Below are positions 29,327-40,563 of a stretch of 45,671 nt of DNA, one piece after another. The translations under genes and the position numbers were made by a program. The notes under the pieces were generated by a model that saw only the letters and a list, made by a program, of their open reading frames with translations, did no database searches and was not told the origin of the DNA. Source of the stretch: Muribaculaceae bacterium. Lineage in GTDB: Bacteria; Bacteroidota; Bacteroidia; Bacteroidales; Muribaculaceae. Each line of letters starts with the position of its first letter. The first letter of the stretch is position 1. The stretch lies in contig JAFLTU010000016.1 in the NCBI GenBank assembly GCA_022509125.1, positions 1 through 45,671 on the forward strand. Reading direction: 5' to 3'.

Positions 29327-30763
29327 TTAATTTTTTGGCCATGGGAAGCCATGGGGATTCACAGTCAGTCCCATCTTATGGTCGTCAAACCTTAATCTGA
29401 GAAAGTCTAATAGCTTCTTTCTGTCTTTTTCCGACATGACGTAAGGAGAACGGATAAAGACCATACTGATGGTGTCGGGATGTAGGCTATCTACCGATGT
29501 GACCACCATTTGAGAAAGAGCCATATCCTTAACTCCCGGAAATAGCACTTTTATTTCAGGAGCTATCTCCAAGGATTGGTCATTGAATCGATTTTGGAAT
29601 CTTATAACGTCTTTGAGCGAATCTATGACGCTTTGACGTTGCAAGAGTTCATTTTGGGCCATTGCATAGAATTCAGCGAAATTCTTTTCTGGTGATGAGG
29701 TTTCGGTTGTTAAGGCTCCTACAGAAAATCCCTGTTTTATTTGCAATATCGTTCCTCCTAATCCCACGCTGTCCAATTTATTCATCATCGCAAGTTGAAG
29801 GGAGTCTTTGGGAAGGGCCGTACCGATGAGAGTCACGTCTATATATCTTTTGCCTCCGCTAATATATTCTTTGTGGCTCAAGACTTGTGTGTTGGGGAAG
29901 ATCATTTGTTGCTCCACAAAGGCTTGAGCCTTTGCAAGGAATATATTTTTTCTAATCATCTGATAGGTGAGGAAACAGCTAACGCCCACTGTGCAGAATA
30001 CCACTATGGTCACAAAGGTTTGCACCCTCTTGTTCCGCCCATTGTTTTGATAAACTACGGCTTTATATTTCAAGATTTTCACTCCGATCCAAGTGGCGAA
30101 GAGAATGAAAATCATATTGGTGAAGAAAAGGTAGAGAGCACCCCAAAAGAAATGTCCTTGCCAAGTAGCAATGCCATATCCCGCTGTGCAAAGGGGAGGC
30201 ATGAGAGATGTGGCGATTGCCACACCAGGCATCACTTGTCCTTTGTTTCTGCAAGCTATGCTTACAAACCCGGCTGCTCCGCCAAACAGAGCAACAAAGA
30301 CATCATAGATGGATGGAGAGGTCCTCGCTAAGAGCTGGCTCGATCCCTCATATTGTGGAGAAATTAGAAAATAAATGGCGGATGCTGCAAGCGAGCCGAT
30401 CACAGCCATTGATATGTTTTTAAAGCTTCGTTTCAGAAGTGTGTAATCAGCAATTCCAATGCCGAGACCCATCCCTATGATAGGGCCCATAAGAGGGGAA
30501 ATCAACATGGCGCCGATCACCACAGGAATGCTGTCTGTGTTCAATCCCAGGGAGGCTACGAAAATTGCGAATATCAAAACGAGCAATTGGCTTCCCTTAA
30601 AATCTACTCCCGAGCGGATCGACTGCTCTACATCCTGTTGCGATTCAAGGTCATTAGCCACATTGAAATAAGATAAAATATCTTTCAAAAAGGCCTTTAA
30701 ACGTTCTAATAACTTTTCCTTAAGCCCGGGTTGGGTTTGTATGTCAGGAGTCACATCCGCCAT
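29327..30763 (-). CDS. DUF389 family membrane protein
   Basis: Polytopic membrane protein of the DUF389 family, whose biochemical function is not established. The 478-aa chain has a cytoplasmic N-terminus of about 50 residues. A membrane core follows with the recognisable block NTDSIPVVIGAMLISPLMGPIIGMGLG near residue 75, then AGFVSIACRNKGQVMPGVAIATSLMPPLCTAGYG near 165. Helices are visible around 58-75, 78-103, 115-134, 150-175, 178-220 and 249-268. A C-terminal soluble domain of about 200 residues includes a Lys/Asp-rich stretch, typical of the longer Bacteroidota versions. It is divergent from sodB and carries its own -7 box; dapA lies 95 bases beyond its start-distal end. No partner gene suggests a substrate. 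Confidence 0.85.
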   Translation of the reverse strand: MADVTPDIQTQPGLKEKLLERLKAFLKDILSYFNVANDLESQQDVEQSIRSGVDFKGSQLLVLIFAIFVASLGLNTDSIPVVIGAMLISPLMGPIIGMGLGIGIADYTLLKRSFKNISMAVIGSLAASAIYFLISPQYEGSSQLLARTSPSIYDVFVALFGGAAGFVSIACRNKGQVMPGVAIATSLMPPLCTAGYGIATWQGHFFWGALYLFFTNMIFILFATWIGVKILKYKAVVYQNNGRNKRVQTFVTIVVFCTVGVSCFLTYQMIRKNIFLAKAQAFVEQQMIFPNTQVLSHKEYISGGKRYIDVTLIGTALPKDSLQLAMMNKLDSVGLGGTILQIKQGFSVGALTTETSSPEKNFAEFYAMAQNELLQRQSVIDSLKDVIRFQNRFNDQSLEIAPEIKVLFPGVKDMALSQMVVTSVDSLHPDTISMVFIRSPYVMSEKDRKKLLDFLRLRFDDHKMGLTVNPHGFPWPKN

Positions 30764-30782
30764 TAATCCGATATTATTATTC

Positions 30783-30808
30783 TACCAAAATTAATGATTT
30801 TTTTGGTA
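30783..30808. promoter_or_regulatory. Inverted repeat in the DUF389/sodB divergent promoter region
   Basis: TACCAAAA (30783-30790) and its perfect complement TTTTGGTA (30801-30808) are separated by 10 bases. The repeat lies between the two divergent genes, with the left arm over the DUF389 -7 box and the right arm 53 bases before the sodB ATG. A dimeric regulator site is plausible, but no regulator is identified. Confidence 0.4.
30786..30793 (-). promoter_or_regulatory. Putative -7 box of the DUF389 gene
   Basis: TAATTTTG on the minus strand, matching TAnnTTTG, 22 bases before the ATG. It overlaps the left arm of an inverted repeat (30783-30808), so a protein bound to that repeat would cover this promoter. 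Confidence 0.45.
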
Positions 30809-30861
30809 TGAACCTTATTTTGAGGTTTGTTGTTATTTATATAAATCAAAATATTATAATT

Positions 30862-31443
30862 ATGACATTTACACAACCCAAACTCCCCTATGCTCAAGAT
30901 GCCTTGGAGCCTGTGATTTCAGCCCGCACCATTGAATTCCATTACGGAAAACATGAGAAAGCCTATATCGACACTCTTAATAAATTAATAGAGGGCACTC
31001 CCTATGCCGATATGCCATTGGAAGAGATTATCGTTAAGAGCGACGGCAAACTGTTCAATCAGGCCTCTCAGGCTTGGAACCATATCTTCTATTTCTTCCA
31101 GTTCAATCCGGAGGGTTTCAAGGAGCCTTCAGGCAGTCTAAGAAGCCAGATTGAAAAGCAATTCGGTTCTCTCGACGAATTCAAGAAACAAGTAGAAGAA
31201 GCCGGGGTAGCTGTATTTGGTTCAGGTTATGTATGGGTTTCACGTGATGACAATGGAGAACTATACATTACCCAGGCCAAAAACGCTGAAAACCCCATGA
31301 CCAATGGCTTGAAACCTATTCTCACTTTCGATGTATGGGAACACGCCTATTATCTCGATTATCAAAACCTCCGCGCCTCATATCTCCATAAACTTTGGGA
31401 CATCGTCGATTGGTCGATAATCGAGATGAGATATGAGAATTGA
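30862..31443 (+). CDS. sodB: Superoxide dismutase, Fe type
   Basis: Dismutates superoxide to O2 and H2O2 in the cytoplasm, protecting oxygen-labile enzymes such as the iron-sulfur dehydratases also found in this window. From the chosen ATG the protein is 193 aa. Metal ligands are His27 (FHYGKH), His74 (AWNHIFYFF), Asp157 and His161 (FDVWEHAYYLDY). The second-sphere Gln is at position 70 (FNQASQAWNH), and Ala142 stands where Mn enzymes carry Gln, which is the iron-type arrangement; cambialistic use cannot be excluded. The longest frame starts at 30808 and would add 18 hydrophobic residues encoded by AT-rich promoter-like DNA. The ATG at 30862 gives the standard start MTFTQPKLPYAQDALEP. It converges with thiH, 17 bases apart. 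Confidence 0.95.
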   Translation: MTFTQPKLPYAQDALEPVISARTIEFHYGKHEKAYIDTLNKLIEGTPYADMPLEEIIVKSDGKLFNQASQAWNHIFYFFQFNPEGFKEPSGSLRSQIEKQFGSLDEFKKQVEEAGVAVFGSGYVWVSRDDNGELYITQAKNAENPMTNGLKPILTFDVWEHAYYLDYQNLRASYLHKLWDIVDWSIIEMRYEN

Positions 31444-31460
31444 TTCAGGCCTTTCGTGAC

Positions 31461-35131
<3,671 letters not shown>

Positions 35132-35132
<1 letters not shown>

Positions 35133-35761
35133 CAATCTATTGAGGTATGTGGAAGAACGTCGATGAATTTCTTAGTTTCTTTAACGATGTCGTCAGCATT
35201 CGCAATAGCCGAGCTGACGGCAATTCCGTTGACACCGGCTTCAAGAAGGGGAAGCACATCATCAATGTTTATGCCTCCTACTGCCACGCGAGGTTTCTCG
35301 ATCTCTTTCTTTTCCATTTCATAGCAGAGATCGCGGATTCCGTCGATTCCCAACACCGGAGAAAGATTTTCCTTGGTCGTCGTGTGATGATAGGGGCCAA
35401 TTCCATAATAGTCGATATCCAGATTGCTCACGGCTGCCACGTCTGCAAAAGTATTGGCAGTGACTCCGATGACAGCTGCGGGACCTAATATCATCCTGGC
35501 TTTGCTCACCGGCATATCTTCCTTACCAAGATGCACACCTCCCACGTTTAATTCCTTTGCAAGCTCAACGCGATCGTTGAGAAGCAGGAAACTCCCGGTC
35601 TCAATGCATTTTGGTTTAACAGCCTCCACAACTTTCTTGATTTCTTCGTCGCTGGCATCTTTCATCCTTATTTGAATCCAACGGCAGCCTCCCTCTATGA
35701 CGCCCATAATCTGTTCGATTACAGGGGTCTTGCTCTGGGTATTGGTAATGAATTGCAACAT
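35132..35761 (-). CDS. thiE: Thiamine-phosphate synthase
   Basis: Joins HMP pyrophosphate and thiazole phosphate into thiamine phosphate. The 209-aa barrel keeps the ThiE catalytic and binding motifs: [14 protein letters not shown] near residue 27 (pyrophosphate contact), [32 protein letters not shown] near 58-89, [15 protein letters not shown] near 118, and [25 protein letters not shown]. Of the two ThiE-like genes in the operon this is the one with intact active-site motifs, so it should be the true synthase. Its stop overlaps the thiG start by four bases. It starts 44 bases after the ThiE-like gene upstream. Confidence 0.94.
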
Positions 35762-35805
35762 AATGTTTTATTTTTAAGTTTAATTTTTCAAGTTTATGTT
35801 CCCAC

Positions 35806-36339
35806 TTATTTTCCCCAAAAATGCCCCAACATAGCAGCCCCATAAAATCCGAATGATTTCAGTTCATCGAATTTTTCCGGAGTTACTCCTCCAAGAGCAA
35901 CAGCTCTTTTACCCTTTATCCGGTCGCTTAGATCATATAGGTCGAATGCCCCTTTATATCCCTCCTTGGATATGGAATCATACACCGGGGAAATGAAAAA
36001 ATAGTCCATTCCATCGGCTTTATCTATCTCGTATAAAGAATGAATCGAACAACTCAGGGATTTAGTTCCCGGATAGGCTTTCGGATTCCGTTTGTTAAGA
36101 TGAATTCCCCCGAGATTATATTTGGCAGTTAAGGAGAAATGATCGTGGAGTTTCAACAGCGGATGAAATCGCTCTTCAATGTCGTTCAGGAGTTTTTCAG
36201 TCTCCTCTTCCGAATAATCAGGTTTTCTAATATGCACGAAATCTACCTCTCCATTCCTCAAAAGAGAATTTATAACATCCCCTTCCTGTGGGAGGGGTGT
36301 GGGTGAGGTTATCGCGATTAAAAGAAAATCCTTCATCAT
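35806..36339 (-). CDS. ThiE/TenI-like protein
   Basis: A 177-aa shorter relative of thiamine-phosphate synthase in the same operon. The barrel pattern is visible: VDFVHIRKPDYSEEE, LLKLHDHFSLTAKYNLGGIHLNKRNP, DYFFISPVYDSISKEGYKGAFD and AVALGGVTPEKFDELKSFGFYGAAMLG. The ThiE substrate motifs are altered (HDHFSLT for NDRVELA, ISPVYDSISK for GPYHHTTTK). This resembles TenI, the thiazole tautomerase that aromatises the ThiG product in some bacteria. I infer that role, or a regulatory one, rather than a second synthase. It starts with two adjacent ATG codons (36337-36339 and 36334-36336) 26 bases after thiS; either could be used. Confidence 0.8.
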   Translation of the reverse strand: MMKDFLLIAITSPTPLPQEGDVINSLLRNGEVDFVHIRKPDYSEEETEKLLNDIEERFHPLLKLHDHFSLTAKYNLGGIHLNKRNPKAYPGTKSLSCSIHSLYEIDKADGMDYFFISPVYDSISKEGYKGAFDLYDLSDRIKGKRAVALGGVTPEKFDELKSFGFYGAAMLGHFWGK

Positions 36340-36365
36340 TTGGCCAGAGTTACGAGGCTTTTCTT

Positions 36366-36569
36366 TTAACCACCGAACGCTGCAGTTATTACAACCACTC
36401 TATCCAATGGCTTTAATATAGTGACTCCCCATAGGTCCTTTTTAATCAACTTATCGTTGATGGCTATTGCAGCCCCTTGGGATGGTATATTTTTCTTTTC
36501 GGCAAGTTGAGTCAAGGTGATATTTTCACCCTGCAATTCCATAGGTTCGTTGTTATAAAAGATTGTCAT
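36366..36569 (-). CDS. thiS: Thiamine sulfur carrier protein
   Basis: Ubiquitin-fold sulfur carrier whose C-terminal thiocarboxylate donates sulfur to ThiG. The 67-aa chain has the beta-grasp pattern (MTIFYNNEPMELQGENITLTQLAE) and ends in the obligatory Gly-Gly (TAAFGG). Activation needs a ThiF-type adenylyltransferase, which is not found in this operon. It starts 3 bases after thiD, indicating tight coupling. The extreme C-terminus and the gene context make MoaD unlikely. Confidence 0.95.
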   Translation of the reverse strand: MTIFYNNEPMELQGENITLTQLAEKKNIPSQGAAIAINDKLIKKDLWGVTILKPLDRVVVITAAFGG

Positions 36570-36572
36570 ATT

Positions 36573-37400
36573 TTAATCCTTATTGTTTTCTTGTTGAATG
36601 TTGAAGATATATCCTTTCTCTATGTTGAGAGGCCCGTAGGTTGAAGAACCCAGTCTGTAATTTTGACTTGAGATAATTATTTCATGAAGCCGGTCGGAGG
36701 TTTGGATAAACGATTCCTCAAGTGTAAATCCCAAGGCCATATATGAAGCTAAAAATGAGGAAAAGACACATCCTGTGCCATGAAGATTGATAGAATCAAT
36801 TTTAGGATGAGATCTGGATGTAGTTTTTTCCTTCTCAATTAATTTGTCTTCAATTATATCTTTGCAAGAATGTCCACCCTTGATTACTATAGGAGTTGTT
36901 TCTATAAGAGCCTTCAGGTTTCGTTCTCTGATTGTCTGCTCAAATAGCTTTAGTTCTTCAAGATTGGGAGTAACAACTGTAGCCTTAGGAAAGATGAACT
37001 CCGCATAAGCCCGTATGATTTGTGGAATATTTTCATCTTTGCCACTATTTTCCCCTGCAGTAATTGCAAGAATCGGATCCACCACCACCGGGACGCTTCC
37101 TGGTAACCCTTCCAAGAAATCTGATATTATTTTAAGGTTTTCTGAGTTCGCAATCAAACCAATTTTGACTGCGTCCGGGACAACTTCTTCTCTTACAGAT
37201 TCTAACTGTAATCTTAAAACTTCCGGAGGCAATATGCCATAACTGTTAAGTCCACGTGAGTTTTGTGCGGTGACGCAGGTTATGATTGGCATAACGTGTA
37301 GACCCAGGGAATTTCCAACTCTAATATCTGCCGATATGCCGGCCCCTCCGGTAGGGTCGTTGCCGGCAATCGTCATTAAGGTTCTCAGTCTCCGGGTCAT
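36573..37400 (-). CDS. thiD: Hydroxymethylpyrimidine (phosphate) kinase
   Basis: Phosphorylates HMP and HMP-P to the pyrophosphate used by ThiE. The 275-aa ribokinase-fold chain shows MTIAGNDPTGGAGISADIRV near residue 9 (substrate pocket), ITCVTAQNSRGL near 39, VVDPIL near 106, VVTPNLEELKLFE near 139, PIVIKGGHS near 170 and LHGTGCVFSSFLASYMALG near 205 (anion hole and catalytic Asp region, with Cys in the GTGC position). It is the first gene of the thi operon. Its ATG directly follows the T-run of a terminator-like hairpin in the riboswitch leader, so the start is well fixed and its expression should be the most directly TPP-controlled. Confidence 0.95.
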   Translation of the reverse strand: MTRRLRTLMTIAGNDPTGGAGISADIRVGNSLGLHVMPIITCVTAQNSRGLNSYGILPPEVLRLQLESVREEVVPDAVKIGLIANSENLKIISDFLEGLPGSVPVVVDPILAITAGENSGKDENIPQIIRAYAEFIFPKATVVTPNLEELKLFEQTIRERNLKALIETTPIVIKGGHSCKDIIEDKLIEKEKTTSRSHPKIDSINLHGTGCVFSSFLASYMALGFTLEESFIQTSDRLHEIIISSQNYRLGSSTYGPLNIEKGYIFNIQQENNKD

Positions 37401-37428
37401 AAAAAATCCACATCTCTAAATGCGGATT
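37401..37428 (-). terminator. Terminator-like expression platform of the thi riboswitch
   Basis: On the minus strand a 9-bp stem (AATCCGCAT with ATGTGGATT, one G-U wobble, 6-base loop) at 37428-37405 is followed by four more T and then immediately by the thiD ATG. Its position 22 bases after the TPP aptamer suggests premature termination, and possibly start-codon masking, when TPP is bound. The stem is short and AT-rich, so strength is uncertain. Confidence 0.6.
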
Positions 37429-37450
37429 AAATGGCGTGGCTCCAAGTGTG

Positions 37451-37509
37451 AGAAGCTCCCTACGTCGGCATTATCCGCATCAGGTAAACAGGGTATATTC
37501 TCAGCTTCT
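37451..37509 (-). ncRNA. TPP riboswitch (THI element)
   Basis: Read on the minus strand the conserved THI-box elements appear in order: P1 AGAAGC pairing with GCTTCT, CTGAGA, ACCC, ACCTGAT, GGATAATGCC and GTAGGGA. These are the pyrimidine-sensing and pyrophosphate-sensing helix signatures of the TPP aptamer. It lies 51 bases upstream of thiD, the first of seven thi genes, so thiamine pyrophosphate should repress the operon. Confidence 0.97.
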
Positions 37510-37555
37510 TAAAAACATCCATCTTATTTCTAACAAGCACCCCCGCTTCTAATCG

Positions 37556-37586
37556 CAAATATAGCAAAATCCCCCCATCCCTCAAA
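37556..37586 (-). promoter_or_regulatory. Promoter of the thi operon
   Basis: On the minus strand a TTTG -33 box (37586-37583) is followed after exactly 19 bases by TATATTTG (37563-37556), the complete Bacteroidota sigma-ABfr consensus TTTG-N19-TAnnTTTG. It is 47 bases upstream of the TPP aptamer, with the start site expected near 37549. Confidence 0.8.
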
Positions 37587-37668
37587 ATCTTGCTCTCAAA
37601 TCTTAAATCCCAAAATCCATCATATCGAATTTTTGTGTAACTTTAAGGCCACTAAAAGTATTTTACAG

Positions 37669-39063
37669 ATGCAGATCATTCTTCTTTCAGGAGGATCAGG
37701 CACACGACTCTGGCCCCTCTCCAACGATGCCCGGTCAAAACAATTCCTTAAGTTGCTACCAAAAGAGGGCAGCGACGAAAAGGAATCAATGGTGCAGCGT
37801 GTCGTTCGCCAAATAAATGAATCAGGAATAAAGGCAGACATCACTGTCGCGATAAGTCTTTCACAAAAAGATTCTATAACCTCCCAGCTTGGAAACAGGG
37901 TGGATATTGTTGCTGAACCATCCCGTCGAGGCACTTTCCCTGCCATCTGCCTTGCATGTGAATATTTGGCAAAGGAAAAACATATATCCCCCGAAGAAAC
38001 CATAATAGTAATGCCTTGCGATCCCTTTACTGAAGAGGGTTATTTTCAAAAGATAAAATCGATGGCCAAAGCTGTTTCTGATTCCTCTTTTGAATTGATT
38101 GTCATGGGCGTGACTCCAACATATCCCTCTTCTAAATATGGATATGTAATGGCTTCTAATGAAAATTTCTCCTCGAATAAAGAAGTATTGGAAGTTGAGA
38201 AGTTCATCGAGAAACCTTCTGAAAAAGAGGCTGAGAAGTTAATATCAGAGGGGGCCTTATGGAATGCCGGTGTCTTCGGATTTAAATTAGGCTTCCTTAC
38301 AAAAGTTAGCGACAATTATTTTTCCTCCCCAATATTCCATGAATATTTAAAGAATTACGACAAATTCCCATGGATAAGTTTCGACTGTGAAGTAGCTGAA
38401 AAATGCCGCCACATGGGAATGGTGGAATATCGTGGTTTCTGGAAAGACCTAGGAACATGGAACACCCTTACTGACGAGATCCCCTCTCATGTATATGGCA
38501 ATGTTTTGACAGACGGTCTCTCTAAAAACACTCATGTTTTCAATGAACTCAATATGCCGATGCTCGTTTTAGGAACAGAAAACCTTGTCATAGCCGCTTC
38601 CCACGATGGAATCATCGTCACTGAGAAATCTAAGAGCGAAACTATAAAGGACTATGCCCGCAGATTGAAGAGCCGCCCTATGTATGAAGAGCGTAGATGG
38701 GGCACATATAAGGTGATCGACTCGGTTAAGTTCGACGACAATTTCCAGGCCCTCACAAAGCAATTGACACTAAATCCCGGAGCCTCGCTATCTTATCAAC
38801 GGCATTCTTGTCGCGATGAGGTTTGGACATTCATCGACGGAGAGGGGGAATTGGTGGTCAATGGGAAGCGTCGTCATGTAGGTCGTGGCGATGTGATTGT
38901 CATCCCGAAAGGCGACCTTCATACTCTAAGAGCCATCACTCCTCTCACTTTTATAGAAGTTCAGCATGGGGAAAACCTGATTGAAGAGGATATTGAAAGA
39001 TTCCCCTATGATTGGGATAAATCTGATAACAATGTCGAGGATAAAAAAGAAATTCAAAATTAA
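37669..39063 (+). CDS. manC: Mannose-1-phosphate guanylyltransferase with C-terminal cupin (ManC type)
   Basis: Makes GDP-mannose from mannose 1-phosphate and GTP. From the chosen ATG it is 464 aa. The nucleotidyltransferase domain starts with LSGGSGTRLWPLSNDARSKQFL (6-27) and includes VEKFIEKPSEKEAE and WNAGVFGFK. After a left-handed helix segment, the last 120 residues are a type II mannose-6-phosphate isomerase cupin (RRWGTYKVID, PGASLSYQRHSCRDEVWTFIDGEGEL, DVIVIPKGDLHTL). Both activities are therefore plausible. The longest frame begins at a TTG 12 codons upstream; the ATG at 37669 gives the standard MQIILLSGGSGTRLW start. It is divergent from the thi operon, with gmd following after 6 bases. 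Confidence 0.94.
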   Translation: MQIILLSGGSGTRLWPLSNDARSKQFLKLLPKEGSDEKESMVQRVVRQINESGIKADITVAISLSQKDSITSQLGNRVDIVAEPSRRGTFPAICLACEYLAKEKHISPEETIIVMPCDPFTEEGYFQKIKSMAKAVSDSSFELIVMGVTPTYPSSKYGYVMASNENFSSNKEVLEVEKFIEKPSEKEAEKLISEGALWNAGVFGFKLGFLTKVSDNYFSSPIFHEYLKNYDKFPWISFDCEVAEKCRHMGMVEYRGFWKDLGTWNTLTDEIPSHVYGNVLTDGLSKNTHVFNELNMPMLVLGTENLVIAASHDGIIVTEKSKSETIKDYARRLKSRPMYEERRWGTYKVIDSVKFDDNFQALTKQLTLNPGASLSYQRHSCRDEVWTFIDGEGELVVNGKRRHVGRGDVIVIPKGDLHTLRAITPLTFIEVQHGENLIEEDIERFPYDWDKSDNNVEDKKEIQN

Positions 39064-39069
39064 GAGGAA

Positions 39070-40161
39070 ATGAAAAAAGCATTGATCACGGGAGTGACAG
39101 GCCAGGATGGTTCTTTCCTTGCCGAATTTCTGTTGGAGAAAGGCTATGAGGTGCATGGAGTAATCCGACGTTCATCTGTAGATTTCCGTGAACGCATCTC
39201 TCATCTTGAAGGCACTCCGGGATTCCATCTTCATTATGGAGACATGAGCGATTCTTTGTCGATGATGCAAATTGTTGCTAAAGTTCGTCCCGACGAAATA
39301 TATAACTTGGCAGCACAAAGCCATGTGCAGGTATCTTTCGATTCTCCCGAATACACAGCGAATGTGGATGCCACCGGTGTGTTGCGACTATTGGAAGCCA
39401 TCCGCCTTTGTGGACTAACAGAGACTTGCCGGTTTTATCAGGCTTCTACTTCCGAACTTTACGGAAAGGTAGAGCAGGTGCCTCAGAATGAGGAAACTCC
39501 CTTCCATCCCTATTCGCCCTATGCTGTGGCCAAACTTTATGGATTCTGGATTGTGAAAGAATATCGCGAAGCATATAAAATGTATGCCTGCTCAGGAATA
39601 CTTTTCAATCATGAGTCGGAAAGAAGAGGGGAGACCTTTGTGACACGTAAAATTACTCTTGCCGCAGCACGCATAGCCCAGGGAAAGCAGGAGAAACTTT
39701 TTCTCGGAAATCTTTCCTCCCTACGAGATTGGGGCTATGCTAAAGACTATGTGGAATGCATGTGGTTGATTCTCCAACAACCCGAGCCCGATGATTATGT
39801 CATAGCCACCGGTGAGCAACATTCCGTAAGAGAGTTTTGTCTACTCGCCTTTAAGCATGCCGGAATCGACCTTGTGTTTGAAGGAGAAGGAGATAAAGAG
39901 GTGGCCCGGGATGCTAAGACCGGTAAGATTCTCGTAGAAGTTTCTCCCGATTTTTATCGCCCCACAGATGTGGTGAATCTTTTAGGCGACCCCTCTAAAG
40001 CCATTAGAAAACTAAATTGGAACCCCAAAGAGAAAACCTCTTTTGAGGAGCTGGTAAAATTGATGGTTGAAGCTGATATGGCAAAGGTTGCTCTTGAACG
40101 TAATTCAGAATATGTAAGAAAGAATCTTGCGGAATATCTTGAAAAAGGTATAGTGAAATAA
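39070..40161 (+). CDS. gmd: GDP-mannose 4,6-dehydratase
   Basis: Converts GDP-mannose to GDP-4-keto-6-deoxymannose, the branch point to GDP-fucose, GDP-rhamnose or GDP-perosamine for surface glycans. The 363-aa extended SDR chain has the NADP-binding GVTGQDGS (8-15), HGVIRRSS (GMD-specific), HYGDMSDS, and the catalytic STSELYG with [13 protein letters not shown] (Tyr/Lys pair), followed by [20 protein letters not shown]. It is co-transcribed with manC 6 bases upstream. The usual next gene for fucose, fcl (GDP-fucose synthase), is not beside it, so the final sugar cannot be told from this window. Confidence 0.96.
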   Translation: MKKALITGVTGQDGSFLAEFLLEKGYEVHGVIRRSSVDFRERISHLEGTPGFHLHYGDMSDSLSMMQIVAKVRPDEIYNLAAQSHVQVSFDSPEYTANVDATGVLRLLEAIRLCGLTETCRFYQASTSELYGKVEQVPQNEETPFHPYSPYAVAKLYGFWIVKEYREAYKMYACSGILFNHESERRGETFVTRKITLAAARIAQGKQEKLFLGNLSSLRDWGYAKDYVECMWLILQQPEPDDYVIATGEQHSVREFCLLAFKHAGIDLVFEGEGDKEVARDAKTGKILVEVSPDFYRPTDVVNLLGDPSKAIRKLNWNPKEKTSFEELVKLMVEADMAKVALERNSEYVRKNLAEYLEKGIVK

Positions 40162-40201
40162 TCCTCTGTTTTTTTCAACCTTCCCGGCCTCCCCGTTGTT
40201 T

Positions 40202-40223
40202 TTAAAATAAAACATTATTTTAA
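40202..40223. repeat. AT-rich inverted repeat before the 83-aa gene
   Basis: TTAAAATAA and its perfect complement TTATTTTAA (9 bp each) flank a 4-base spacer, ending 10 bases before the ATG of the small hypothetical gene. It could be an operator, or a weak RNA hairpin near the ribosome entry site. The remaining 40 bases after gmd hold a short T-run without a stem. Confidence 0.35.
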
Positions 40224-40233
40224 CTTATTAATT

Positions 40234-40485
40234 ATGGAAGCAACGGATTTATTACAAAGAGAAGACGAAGTTAAGGTGGTTATTTTAGGCCCGGAAGGTG
40301 ATCGTCTCTATGAATCAACTTCAAAGGGATTTCATAACCTTGAAACTGCGATAAATACTGCTCTTGAAAATGCCAATCTCAATGTGGACCCCGAGGATTG
40401 TGTTTTTGAAGTTTCAAATCTTTCCACAGGCGTTTCACATGAATATCGCATAAATGCCCACGGCCATTTGAAATTAATTGTGTAG
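40234..40485 (+). CDS. Small hypothetical protein, 83 aa
   Basis: I do not recognise a family. The product is soluble and acidic, with no signal peptide, TM segment or metal-binding motif. It starts MEATDLLQREDEVKVVILGPEGD and ends HEYRINAHGHLKLIV. Alternating strands (VKVVILG, CVFEVSNL, HEYRINAHGHLKLIV) around one helix (NLETAINTALENANL) suggest a small alpha/beta fold. The reading frame looks real: it begins just after an AT-rich leader, uses ordinary codons like its neighbours, and fills the space between gmd and cbiM exactly. It could be its own unit or be read through from gmd (72-base gap). No function is claimed. Confidence 0.75.
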   Translation: MEATDLLQREDEVKVVILGPEGDRLYESTSKGFHNLETAINTALENANLNVDPEDCVFEVSNLSTGVSHEYRINAHGHLKLIV

Positions 40486-40528
40486 CCGTTTCATATTTAA
40501 TCATTCATTAAAACTGATATTAATTTAA

Positions 40529-40563
40529 ATTTTACTTATATTTGCAGAAAATATAAGTAAAAT
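40529..40563. promoter_or_regulatory. 15-bp perfect palindrome over the cbiM promoter and start codon
   Basis: ATTTTACTTATATTT (40529-40543) is followed by GCAGA and then the exact complement AAATATAAGTAAAAT (40549-40563). The left arm together with the first spacer base contains TATATTTG (40537-40544), a perfect -7 box. The right arm reaches into the cbiM ATG (40562-40564). Because transcription should start near 40550, the mRNA would lack the left arm, so this is more likely a DNA operator for a metal-responsive repressor than an RNA hairpin. No cobalamin riboswitch fits in the 76-base gap. Confidence 0.75.

Noticed and set aside
29795..30331. 178-codon open frame on the plus strand, opposite the DUF389 gene
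   Set aside because: Composition is rich in Cys, His and Ser as in shadow frames, with no start context; the minus-strand gene has clear family motifs.
30808..30861. 18-residue N-terminal extension of sodB that could be read as a signal peptide
   Set aside because: The DNA is AT-rich promoter-like sequence, and the family start MTFTQPKLPY begins at 30862; a cytoplasmic enzyme is expected.
40486..40561. Possible cobalamin riboswitch before cbiM
   Set aside because: Only 76 bases are available and no B12-box signature is present; the region is filled by the promoter and palindrome.
40529..40563. Reading the cbiM palindrome as an intrinsic terminator
   Set aside because: It is AT-rich, contains the -7 box and runs into a start codon, with no T-run after it.
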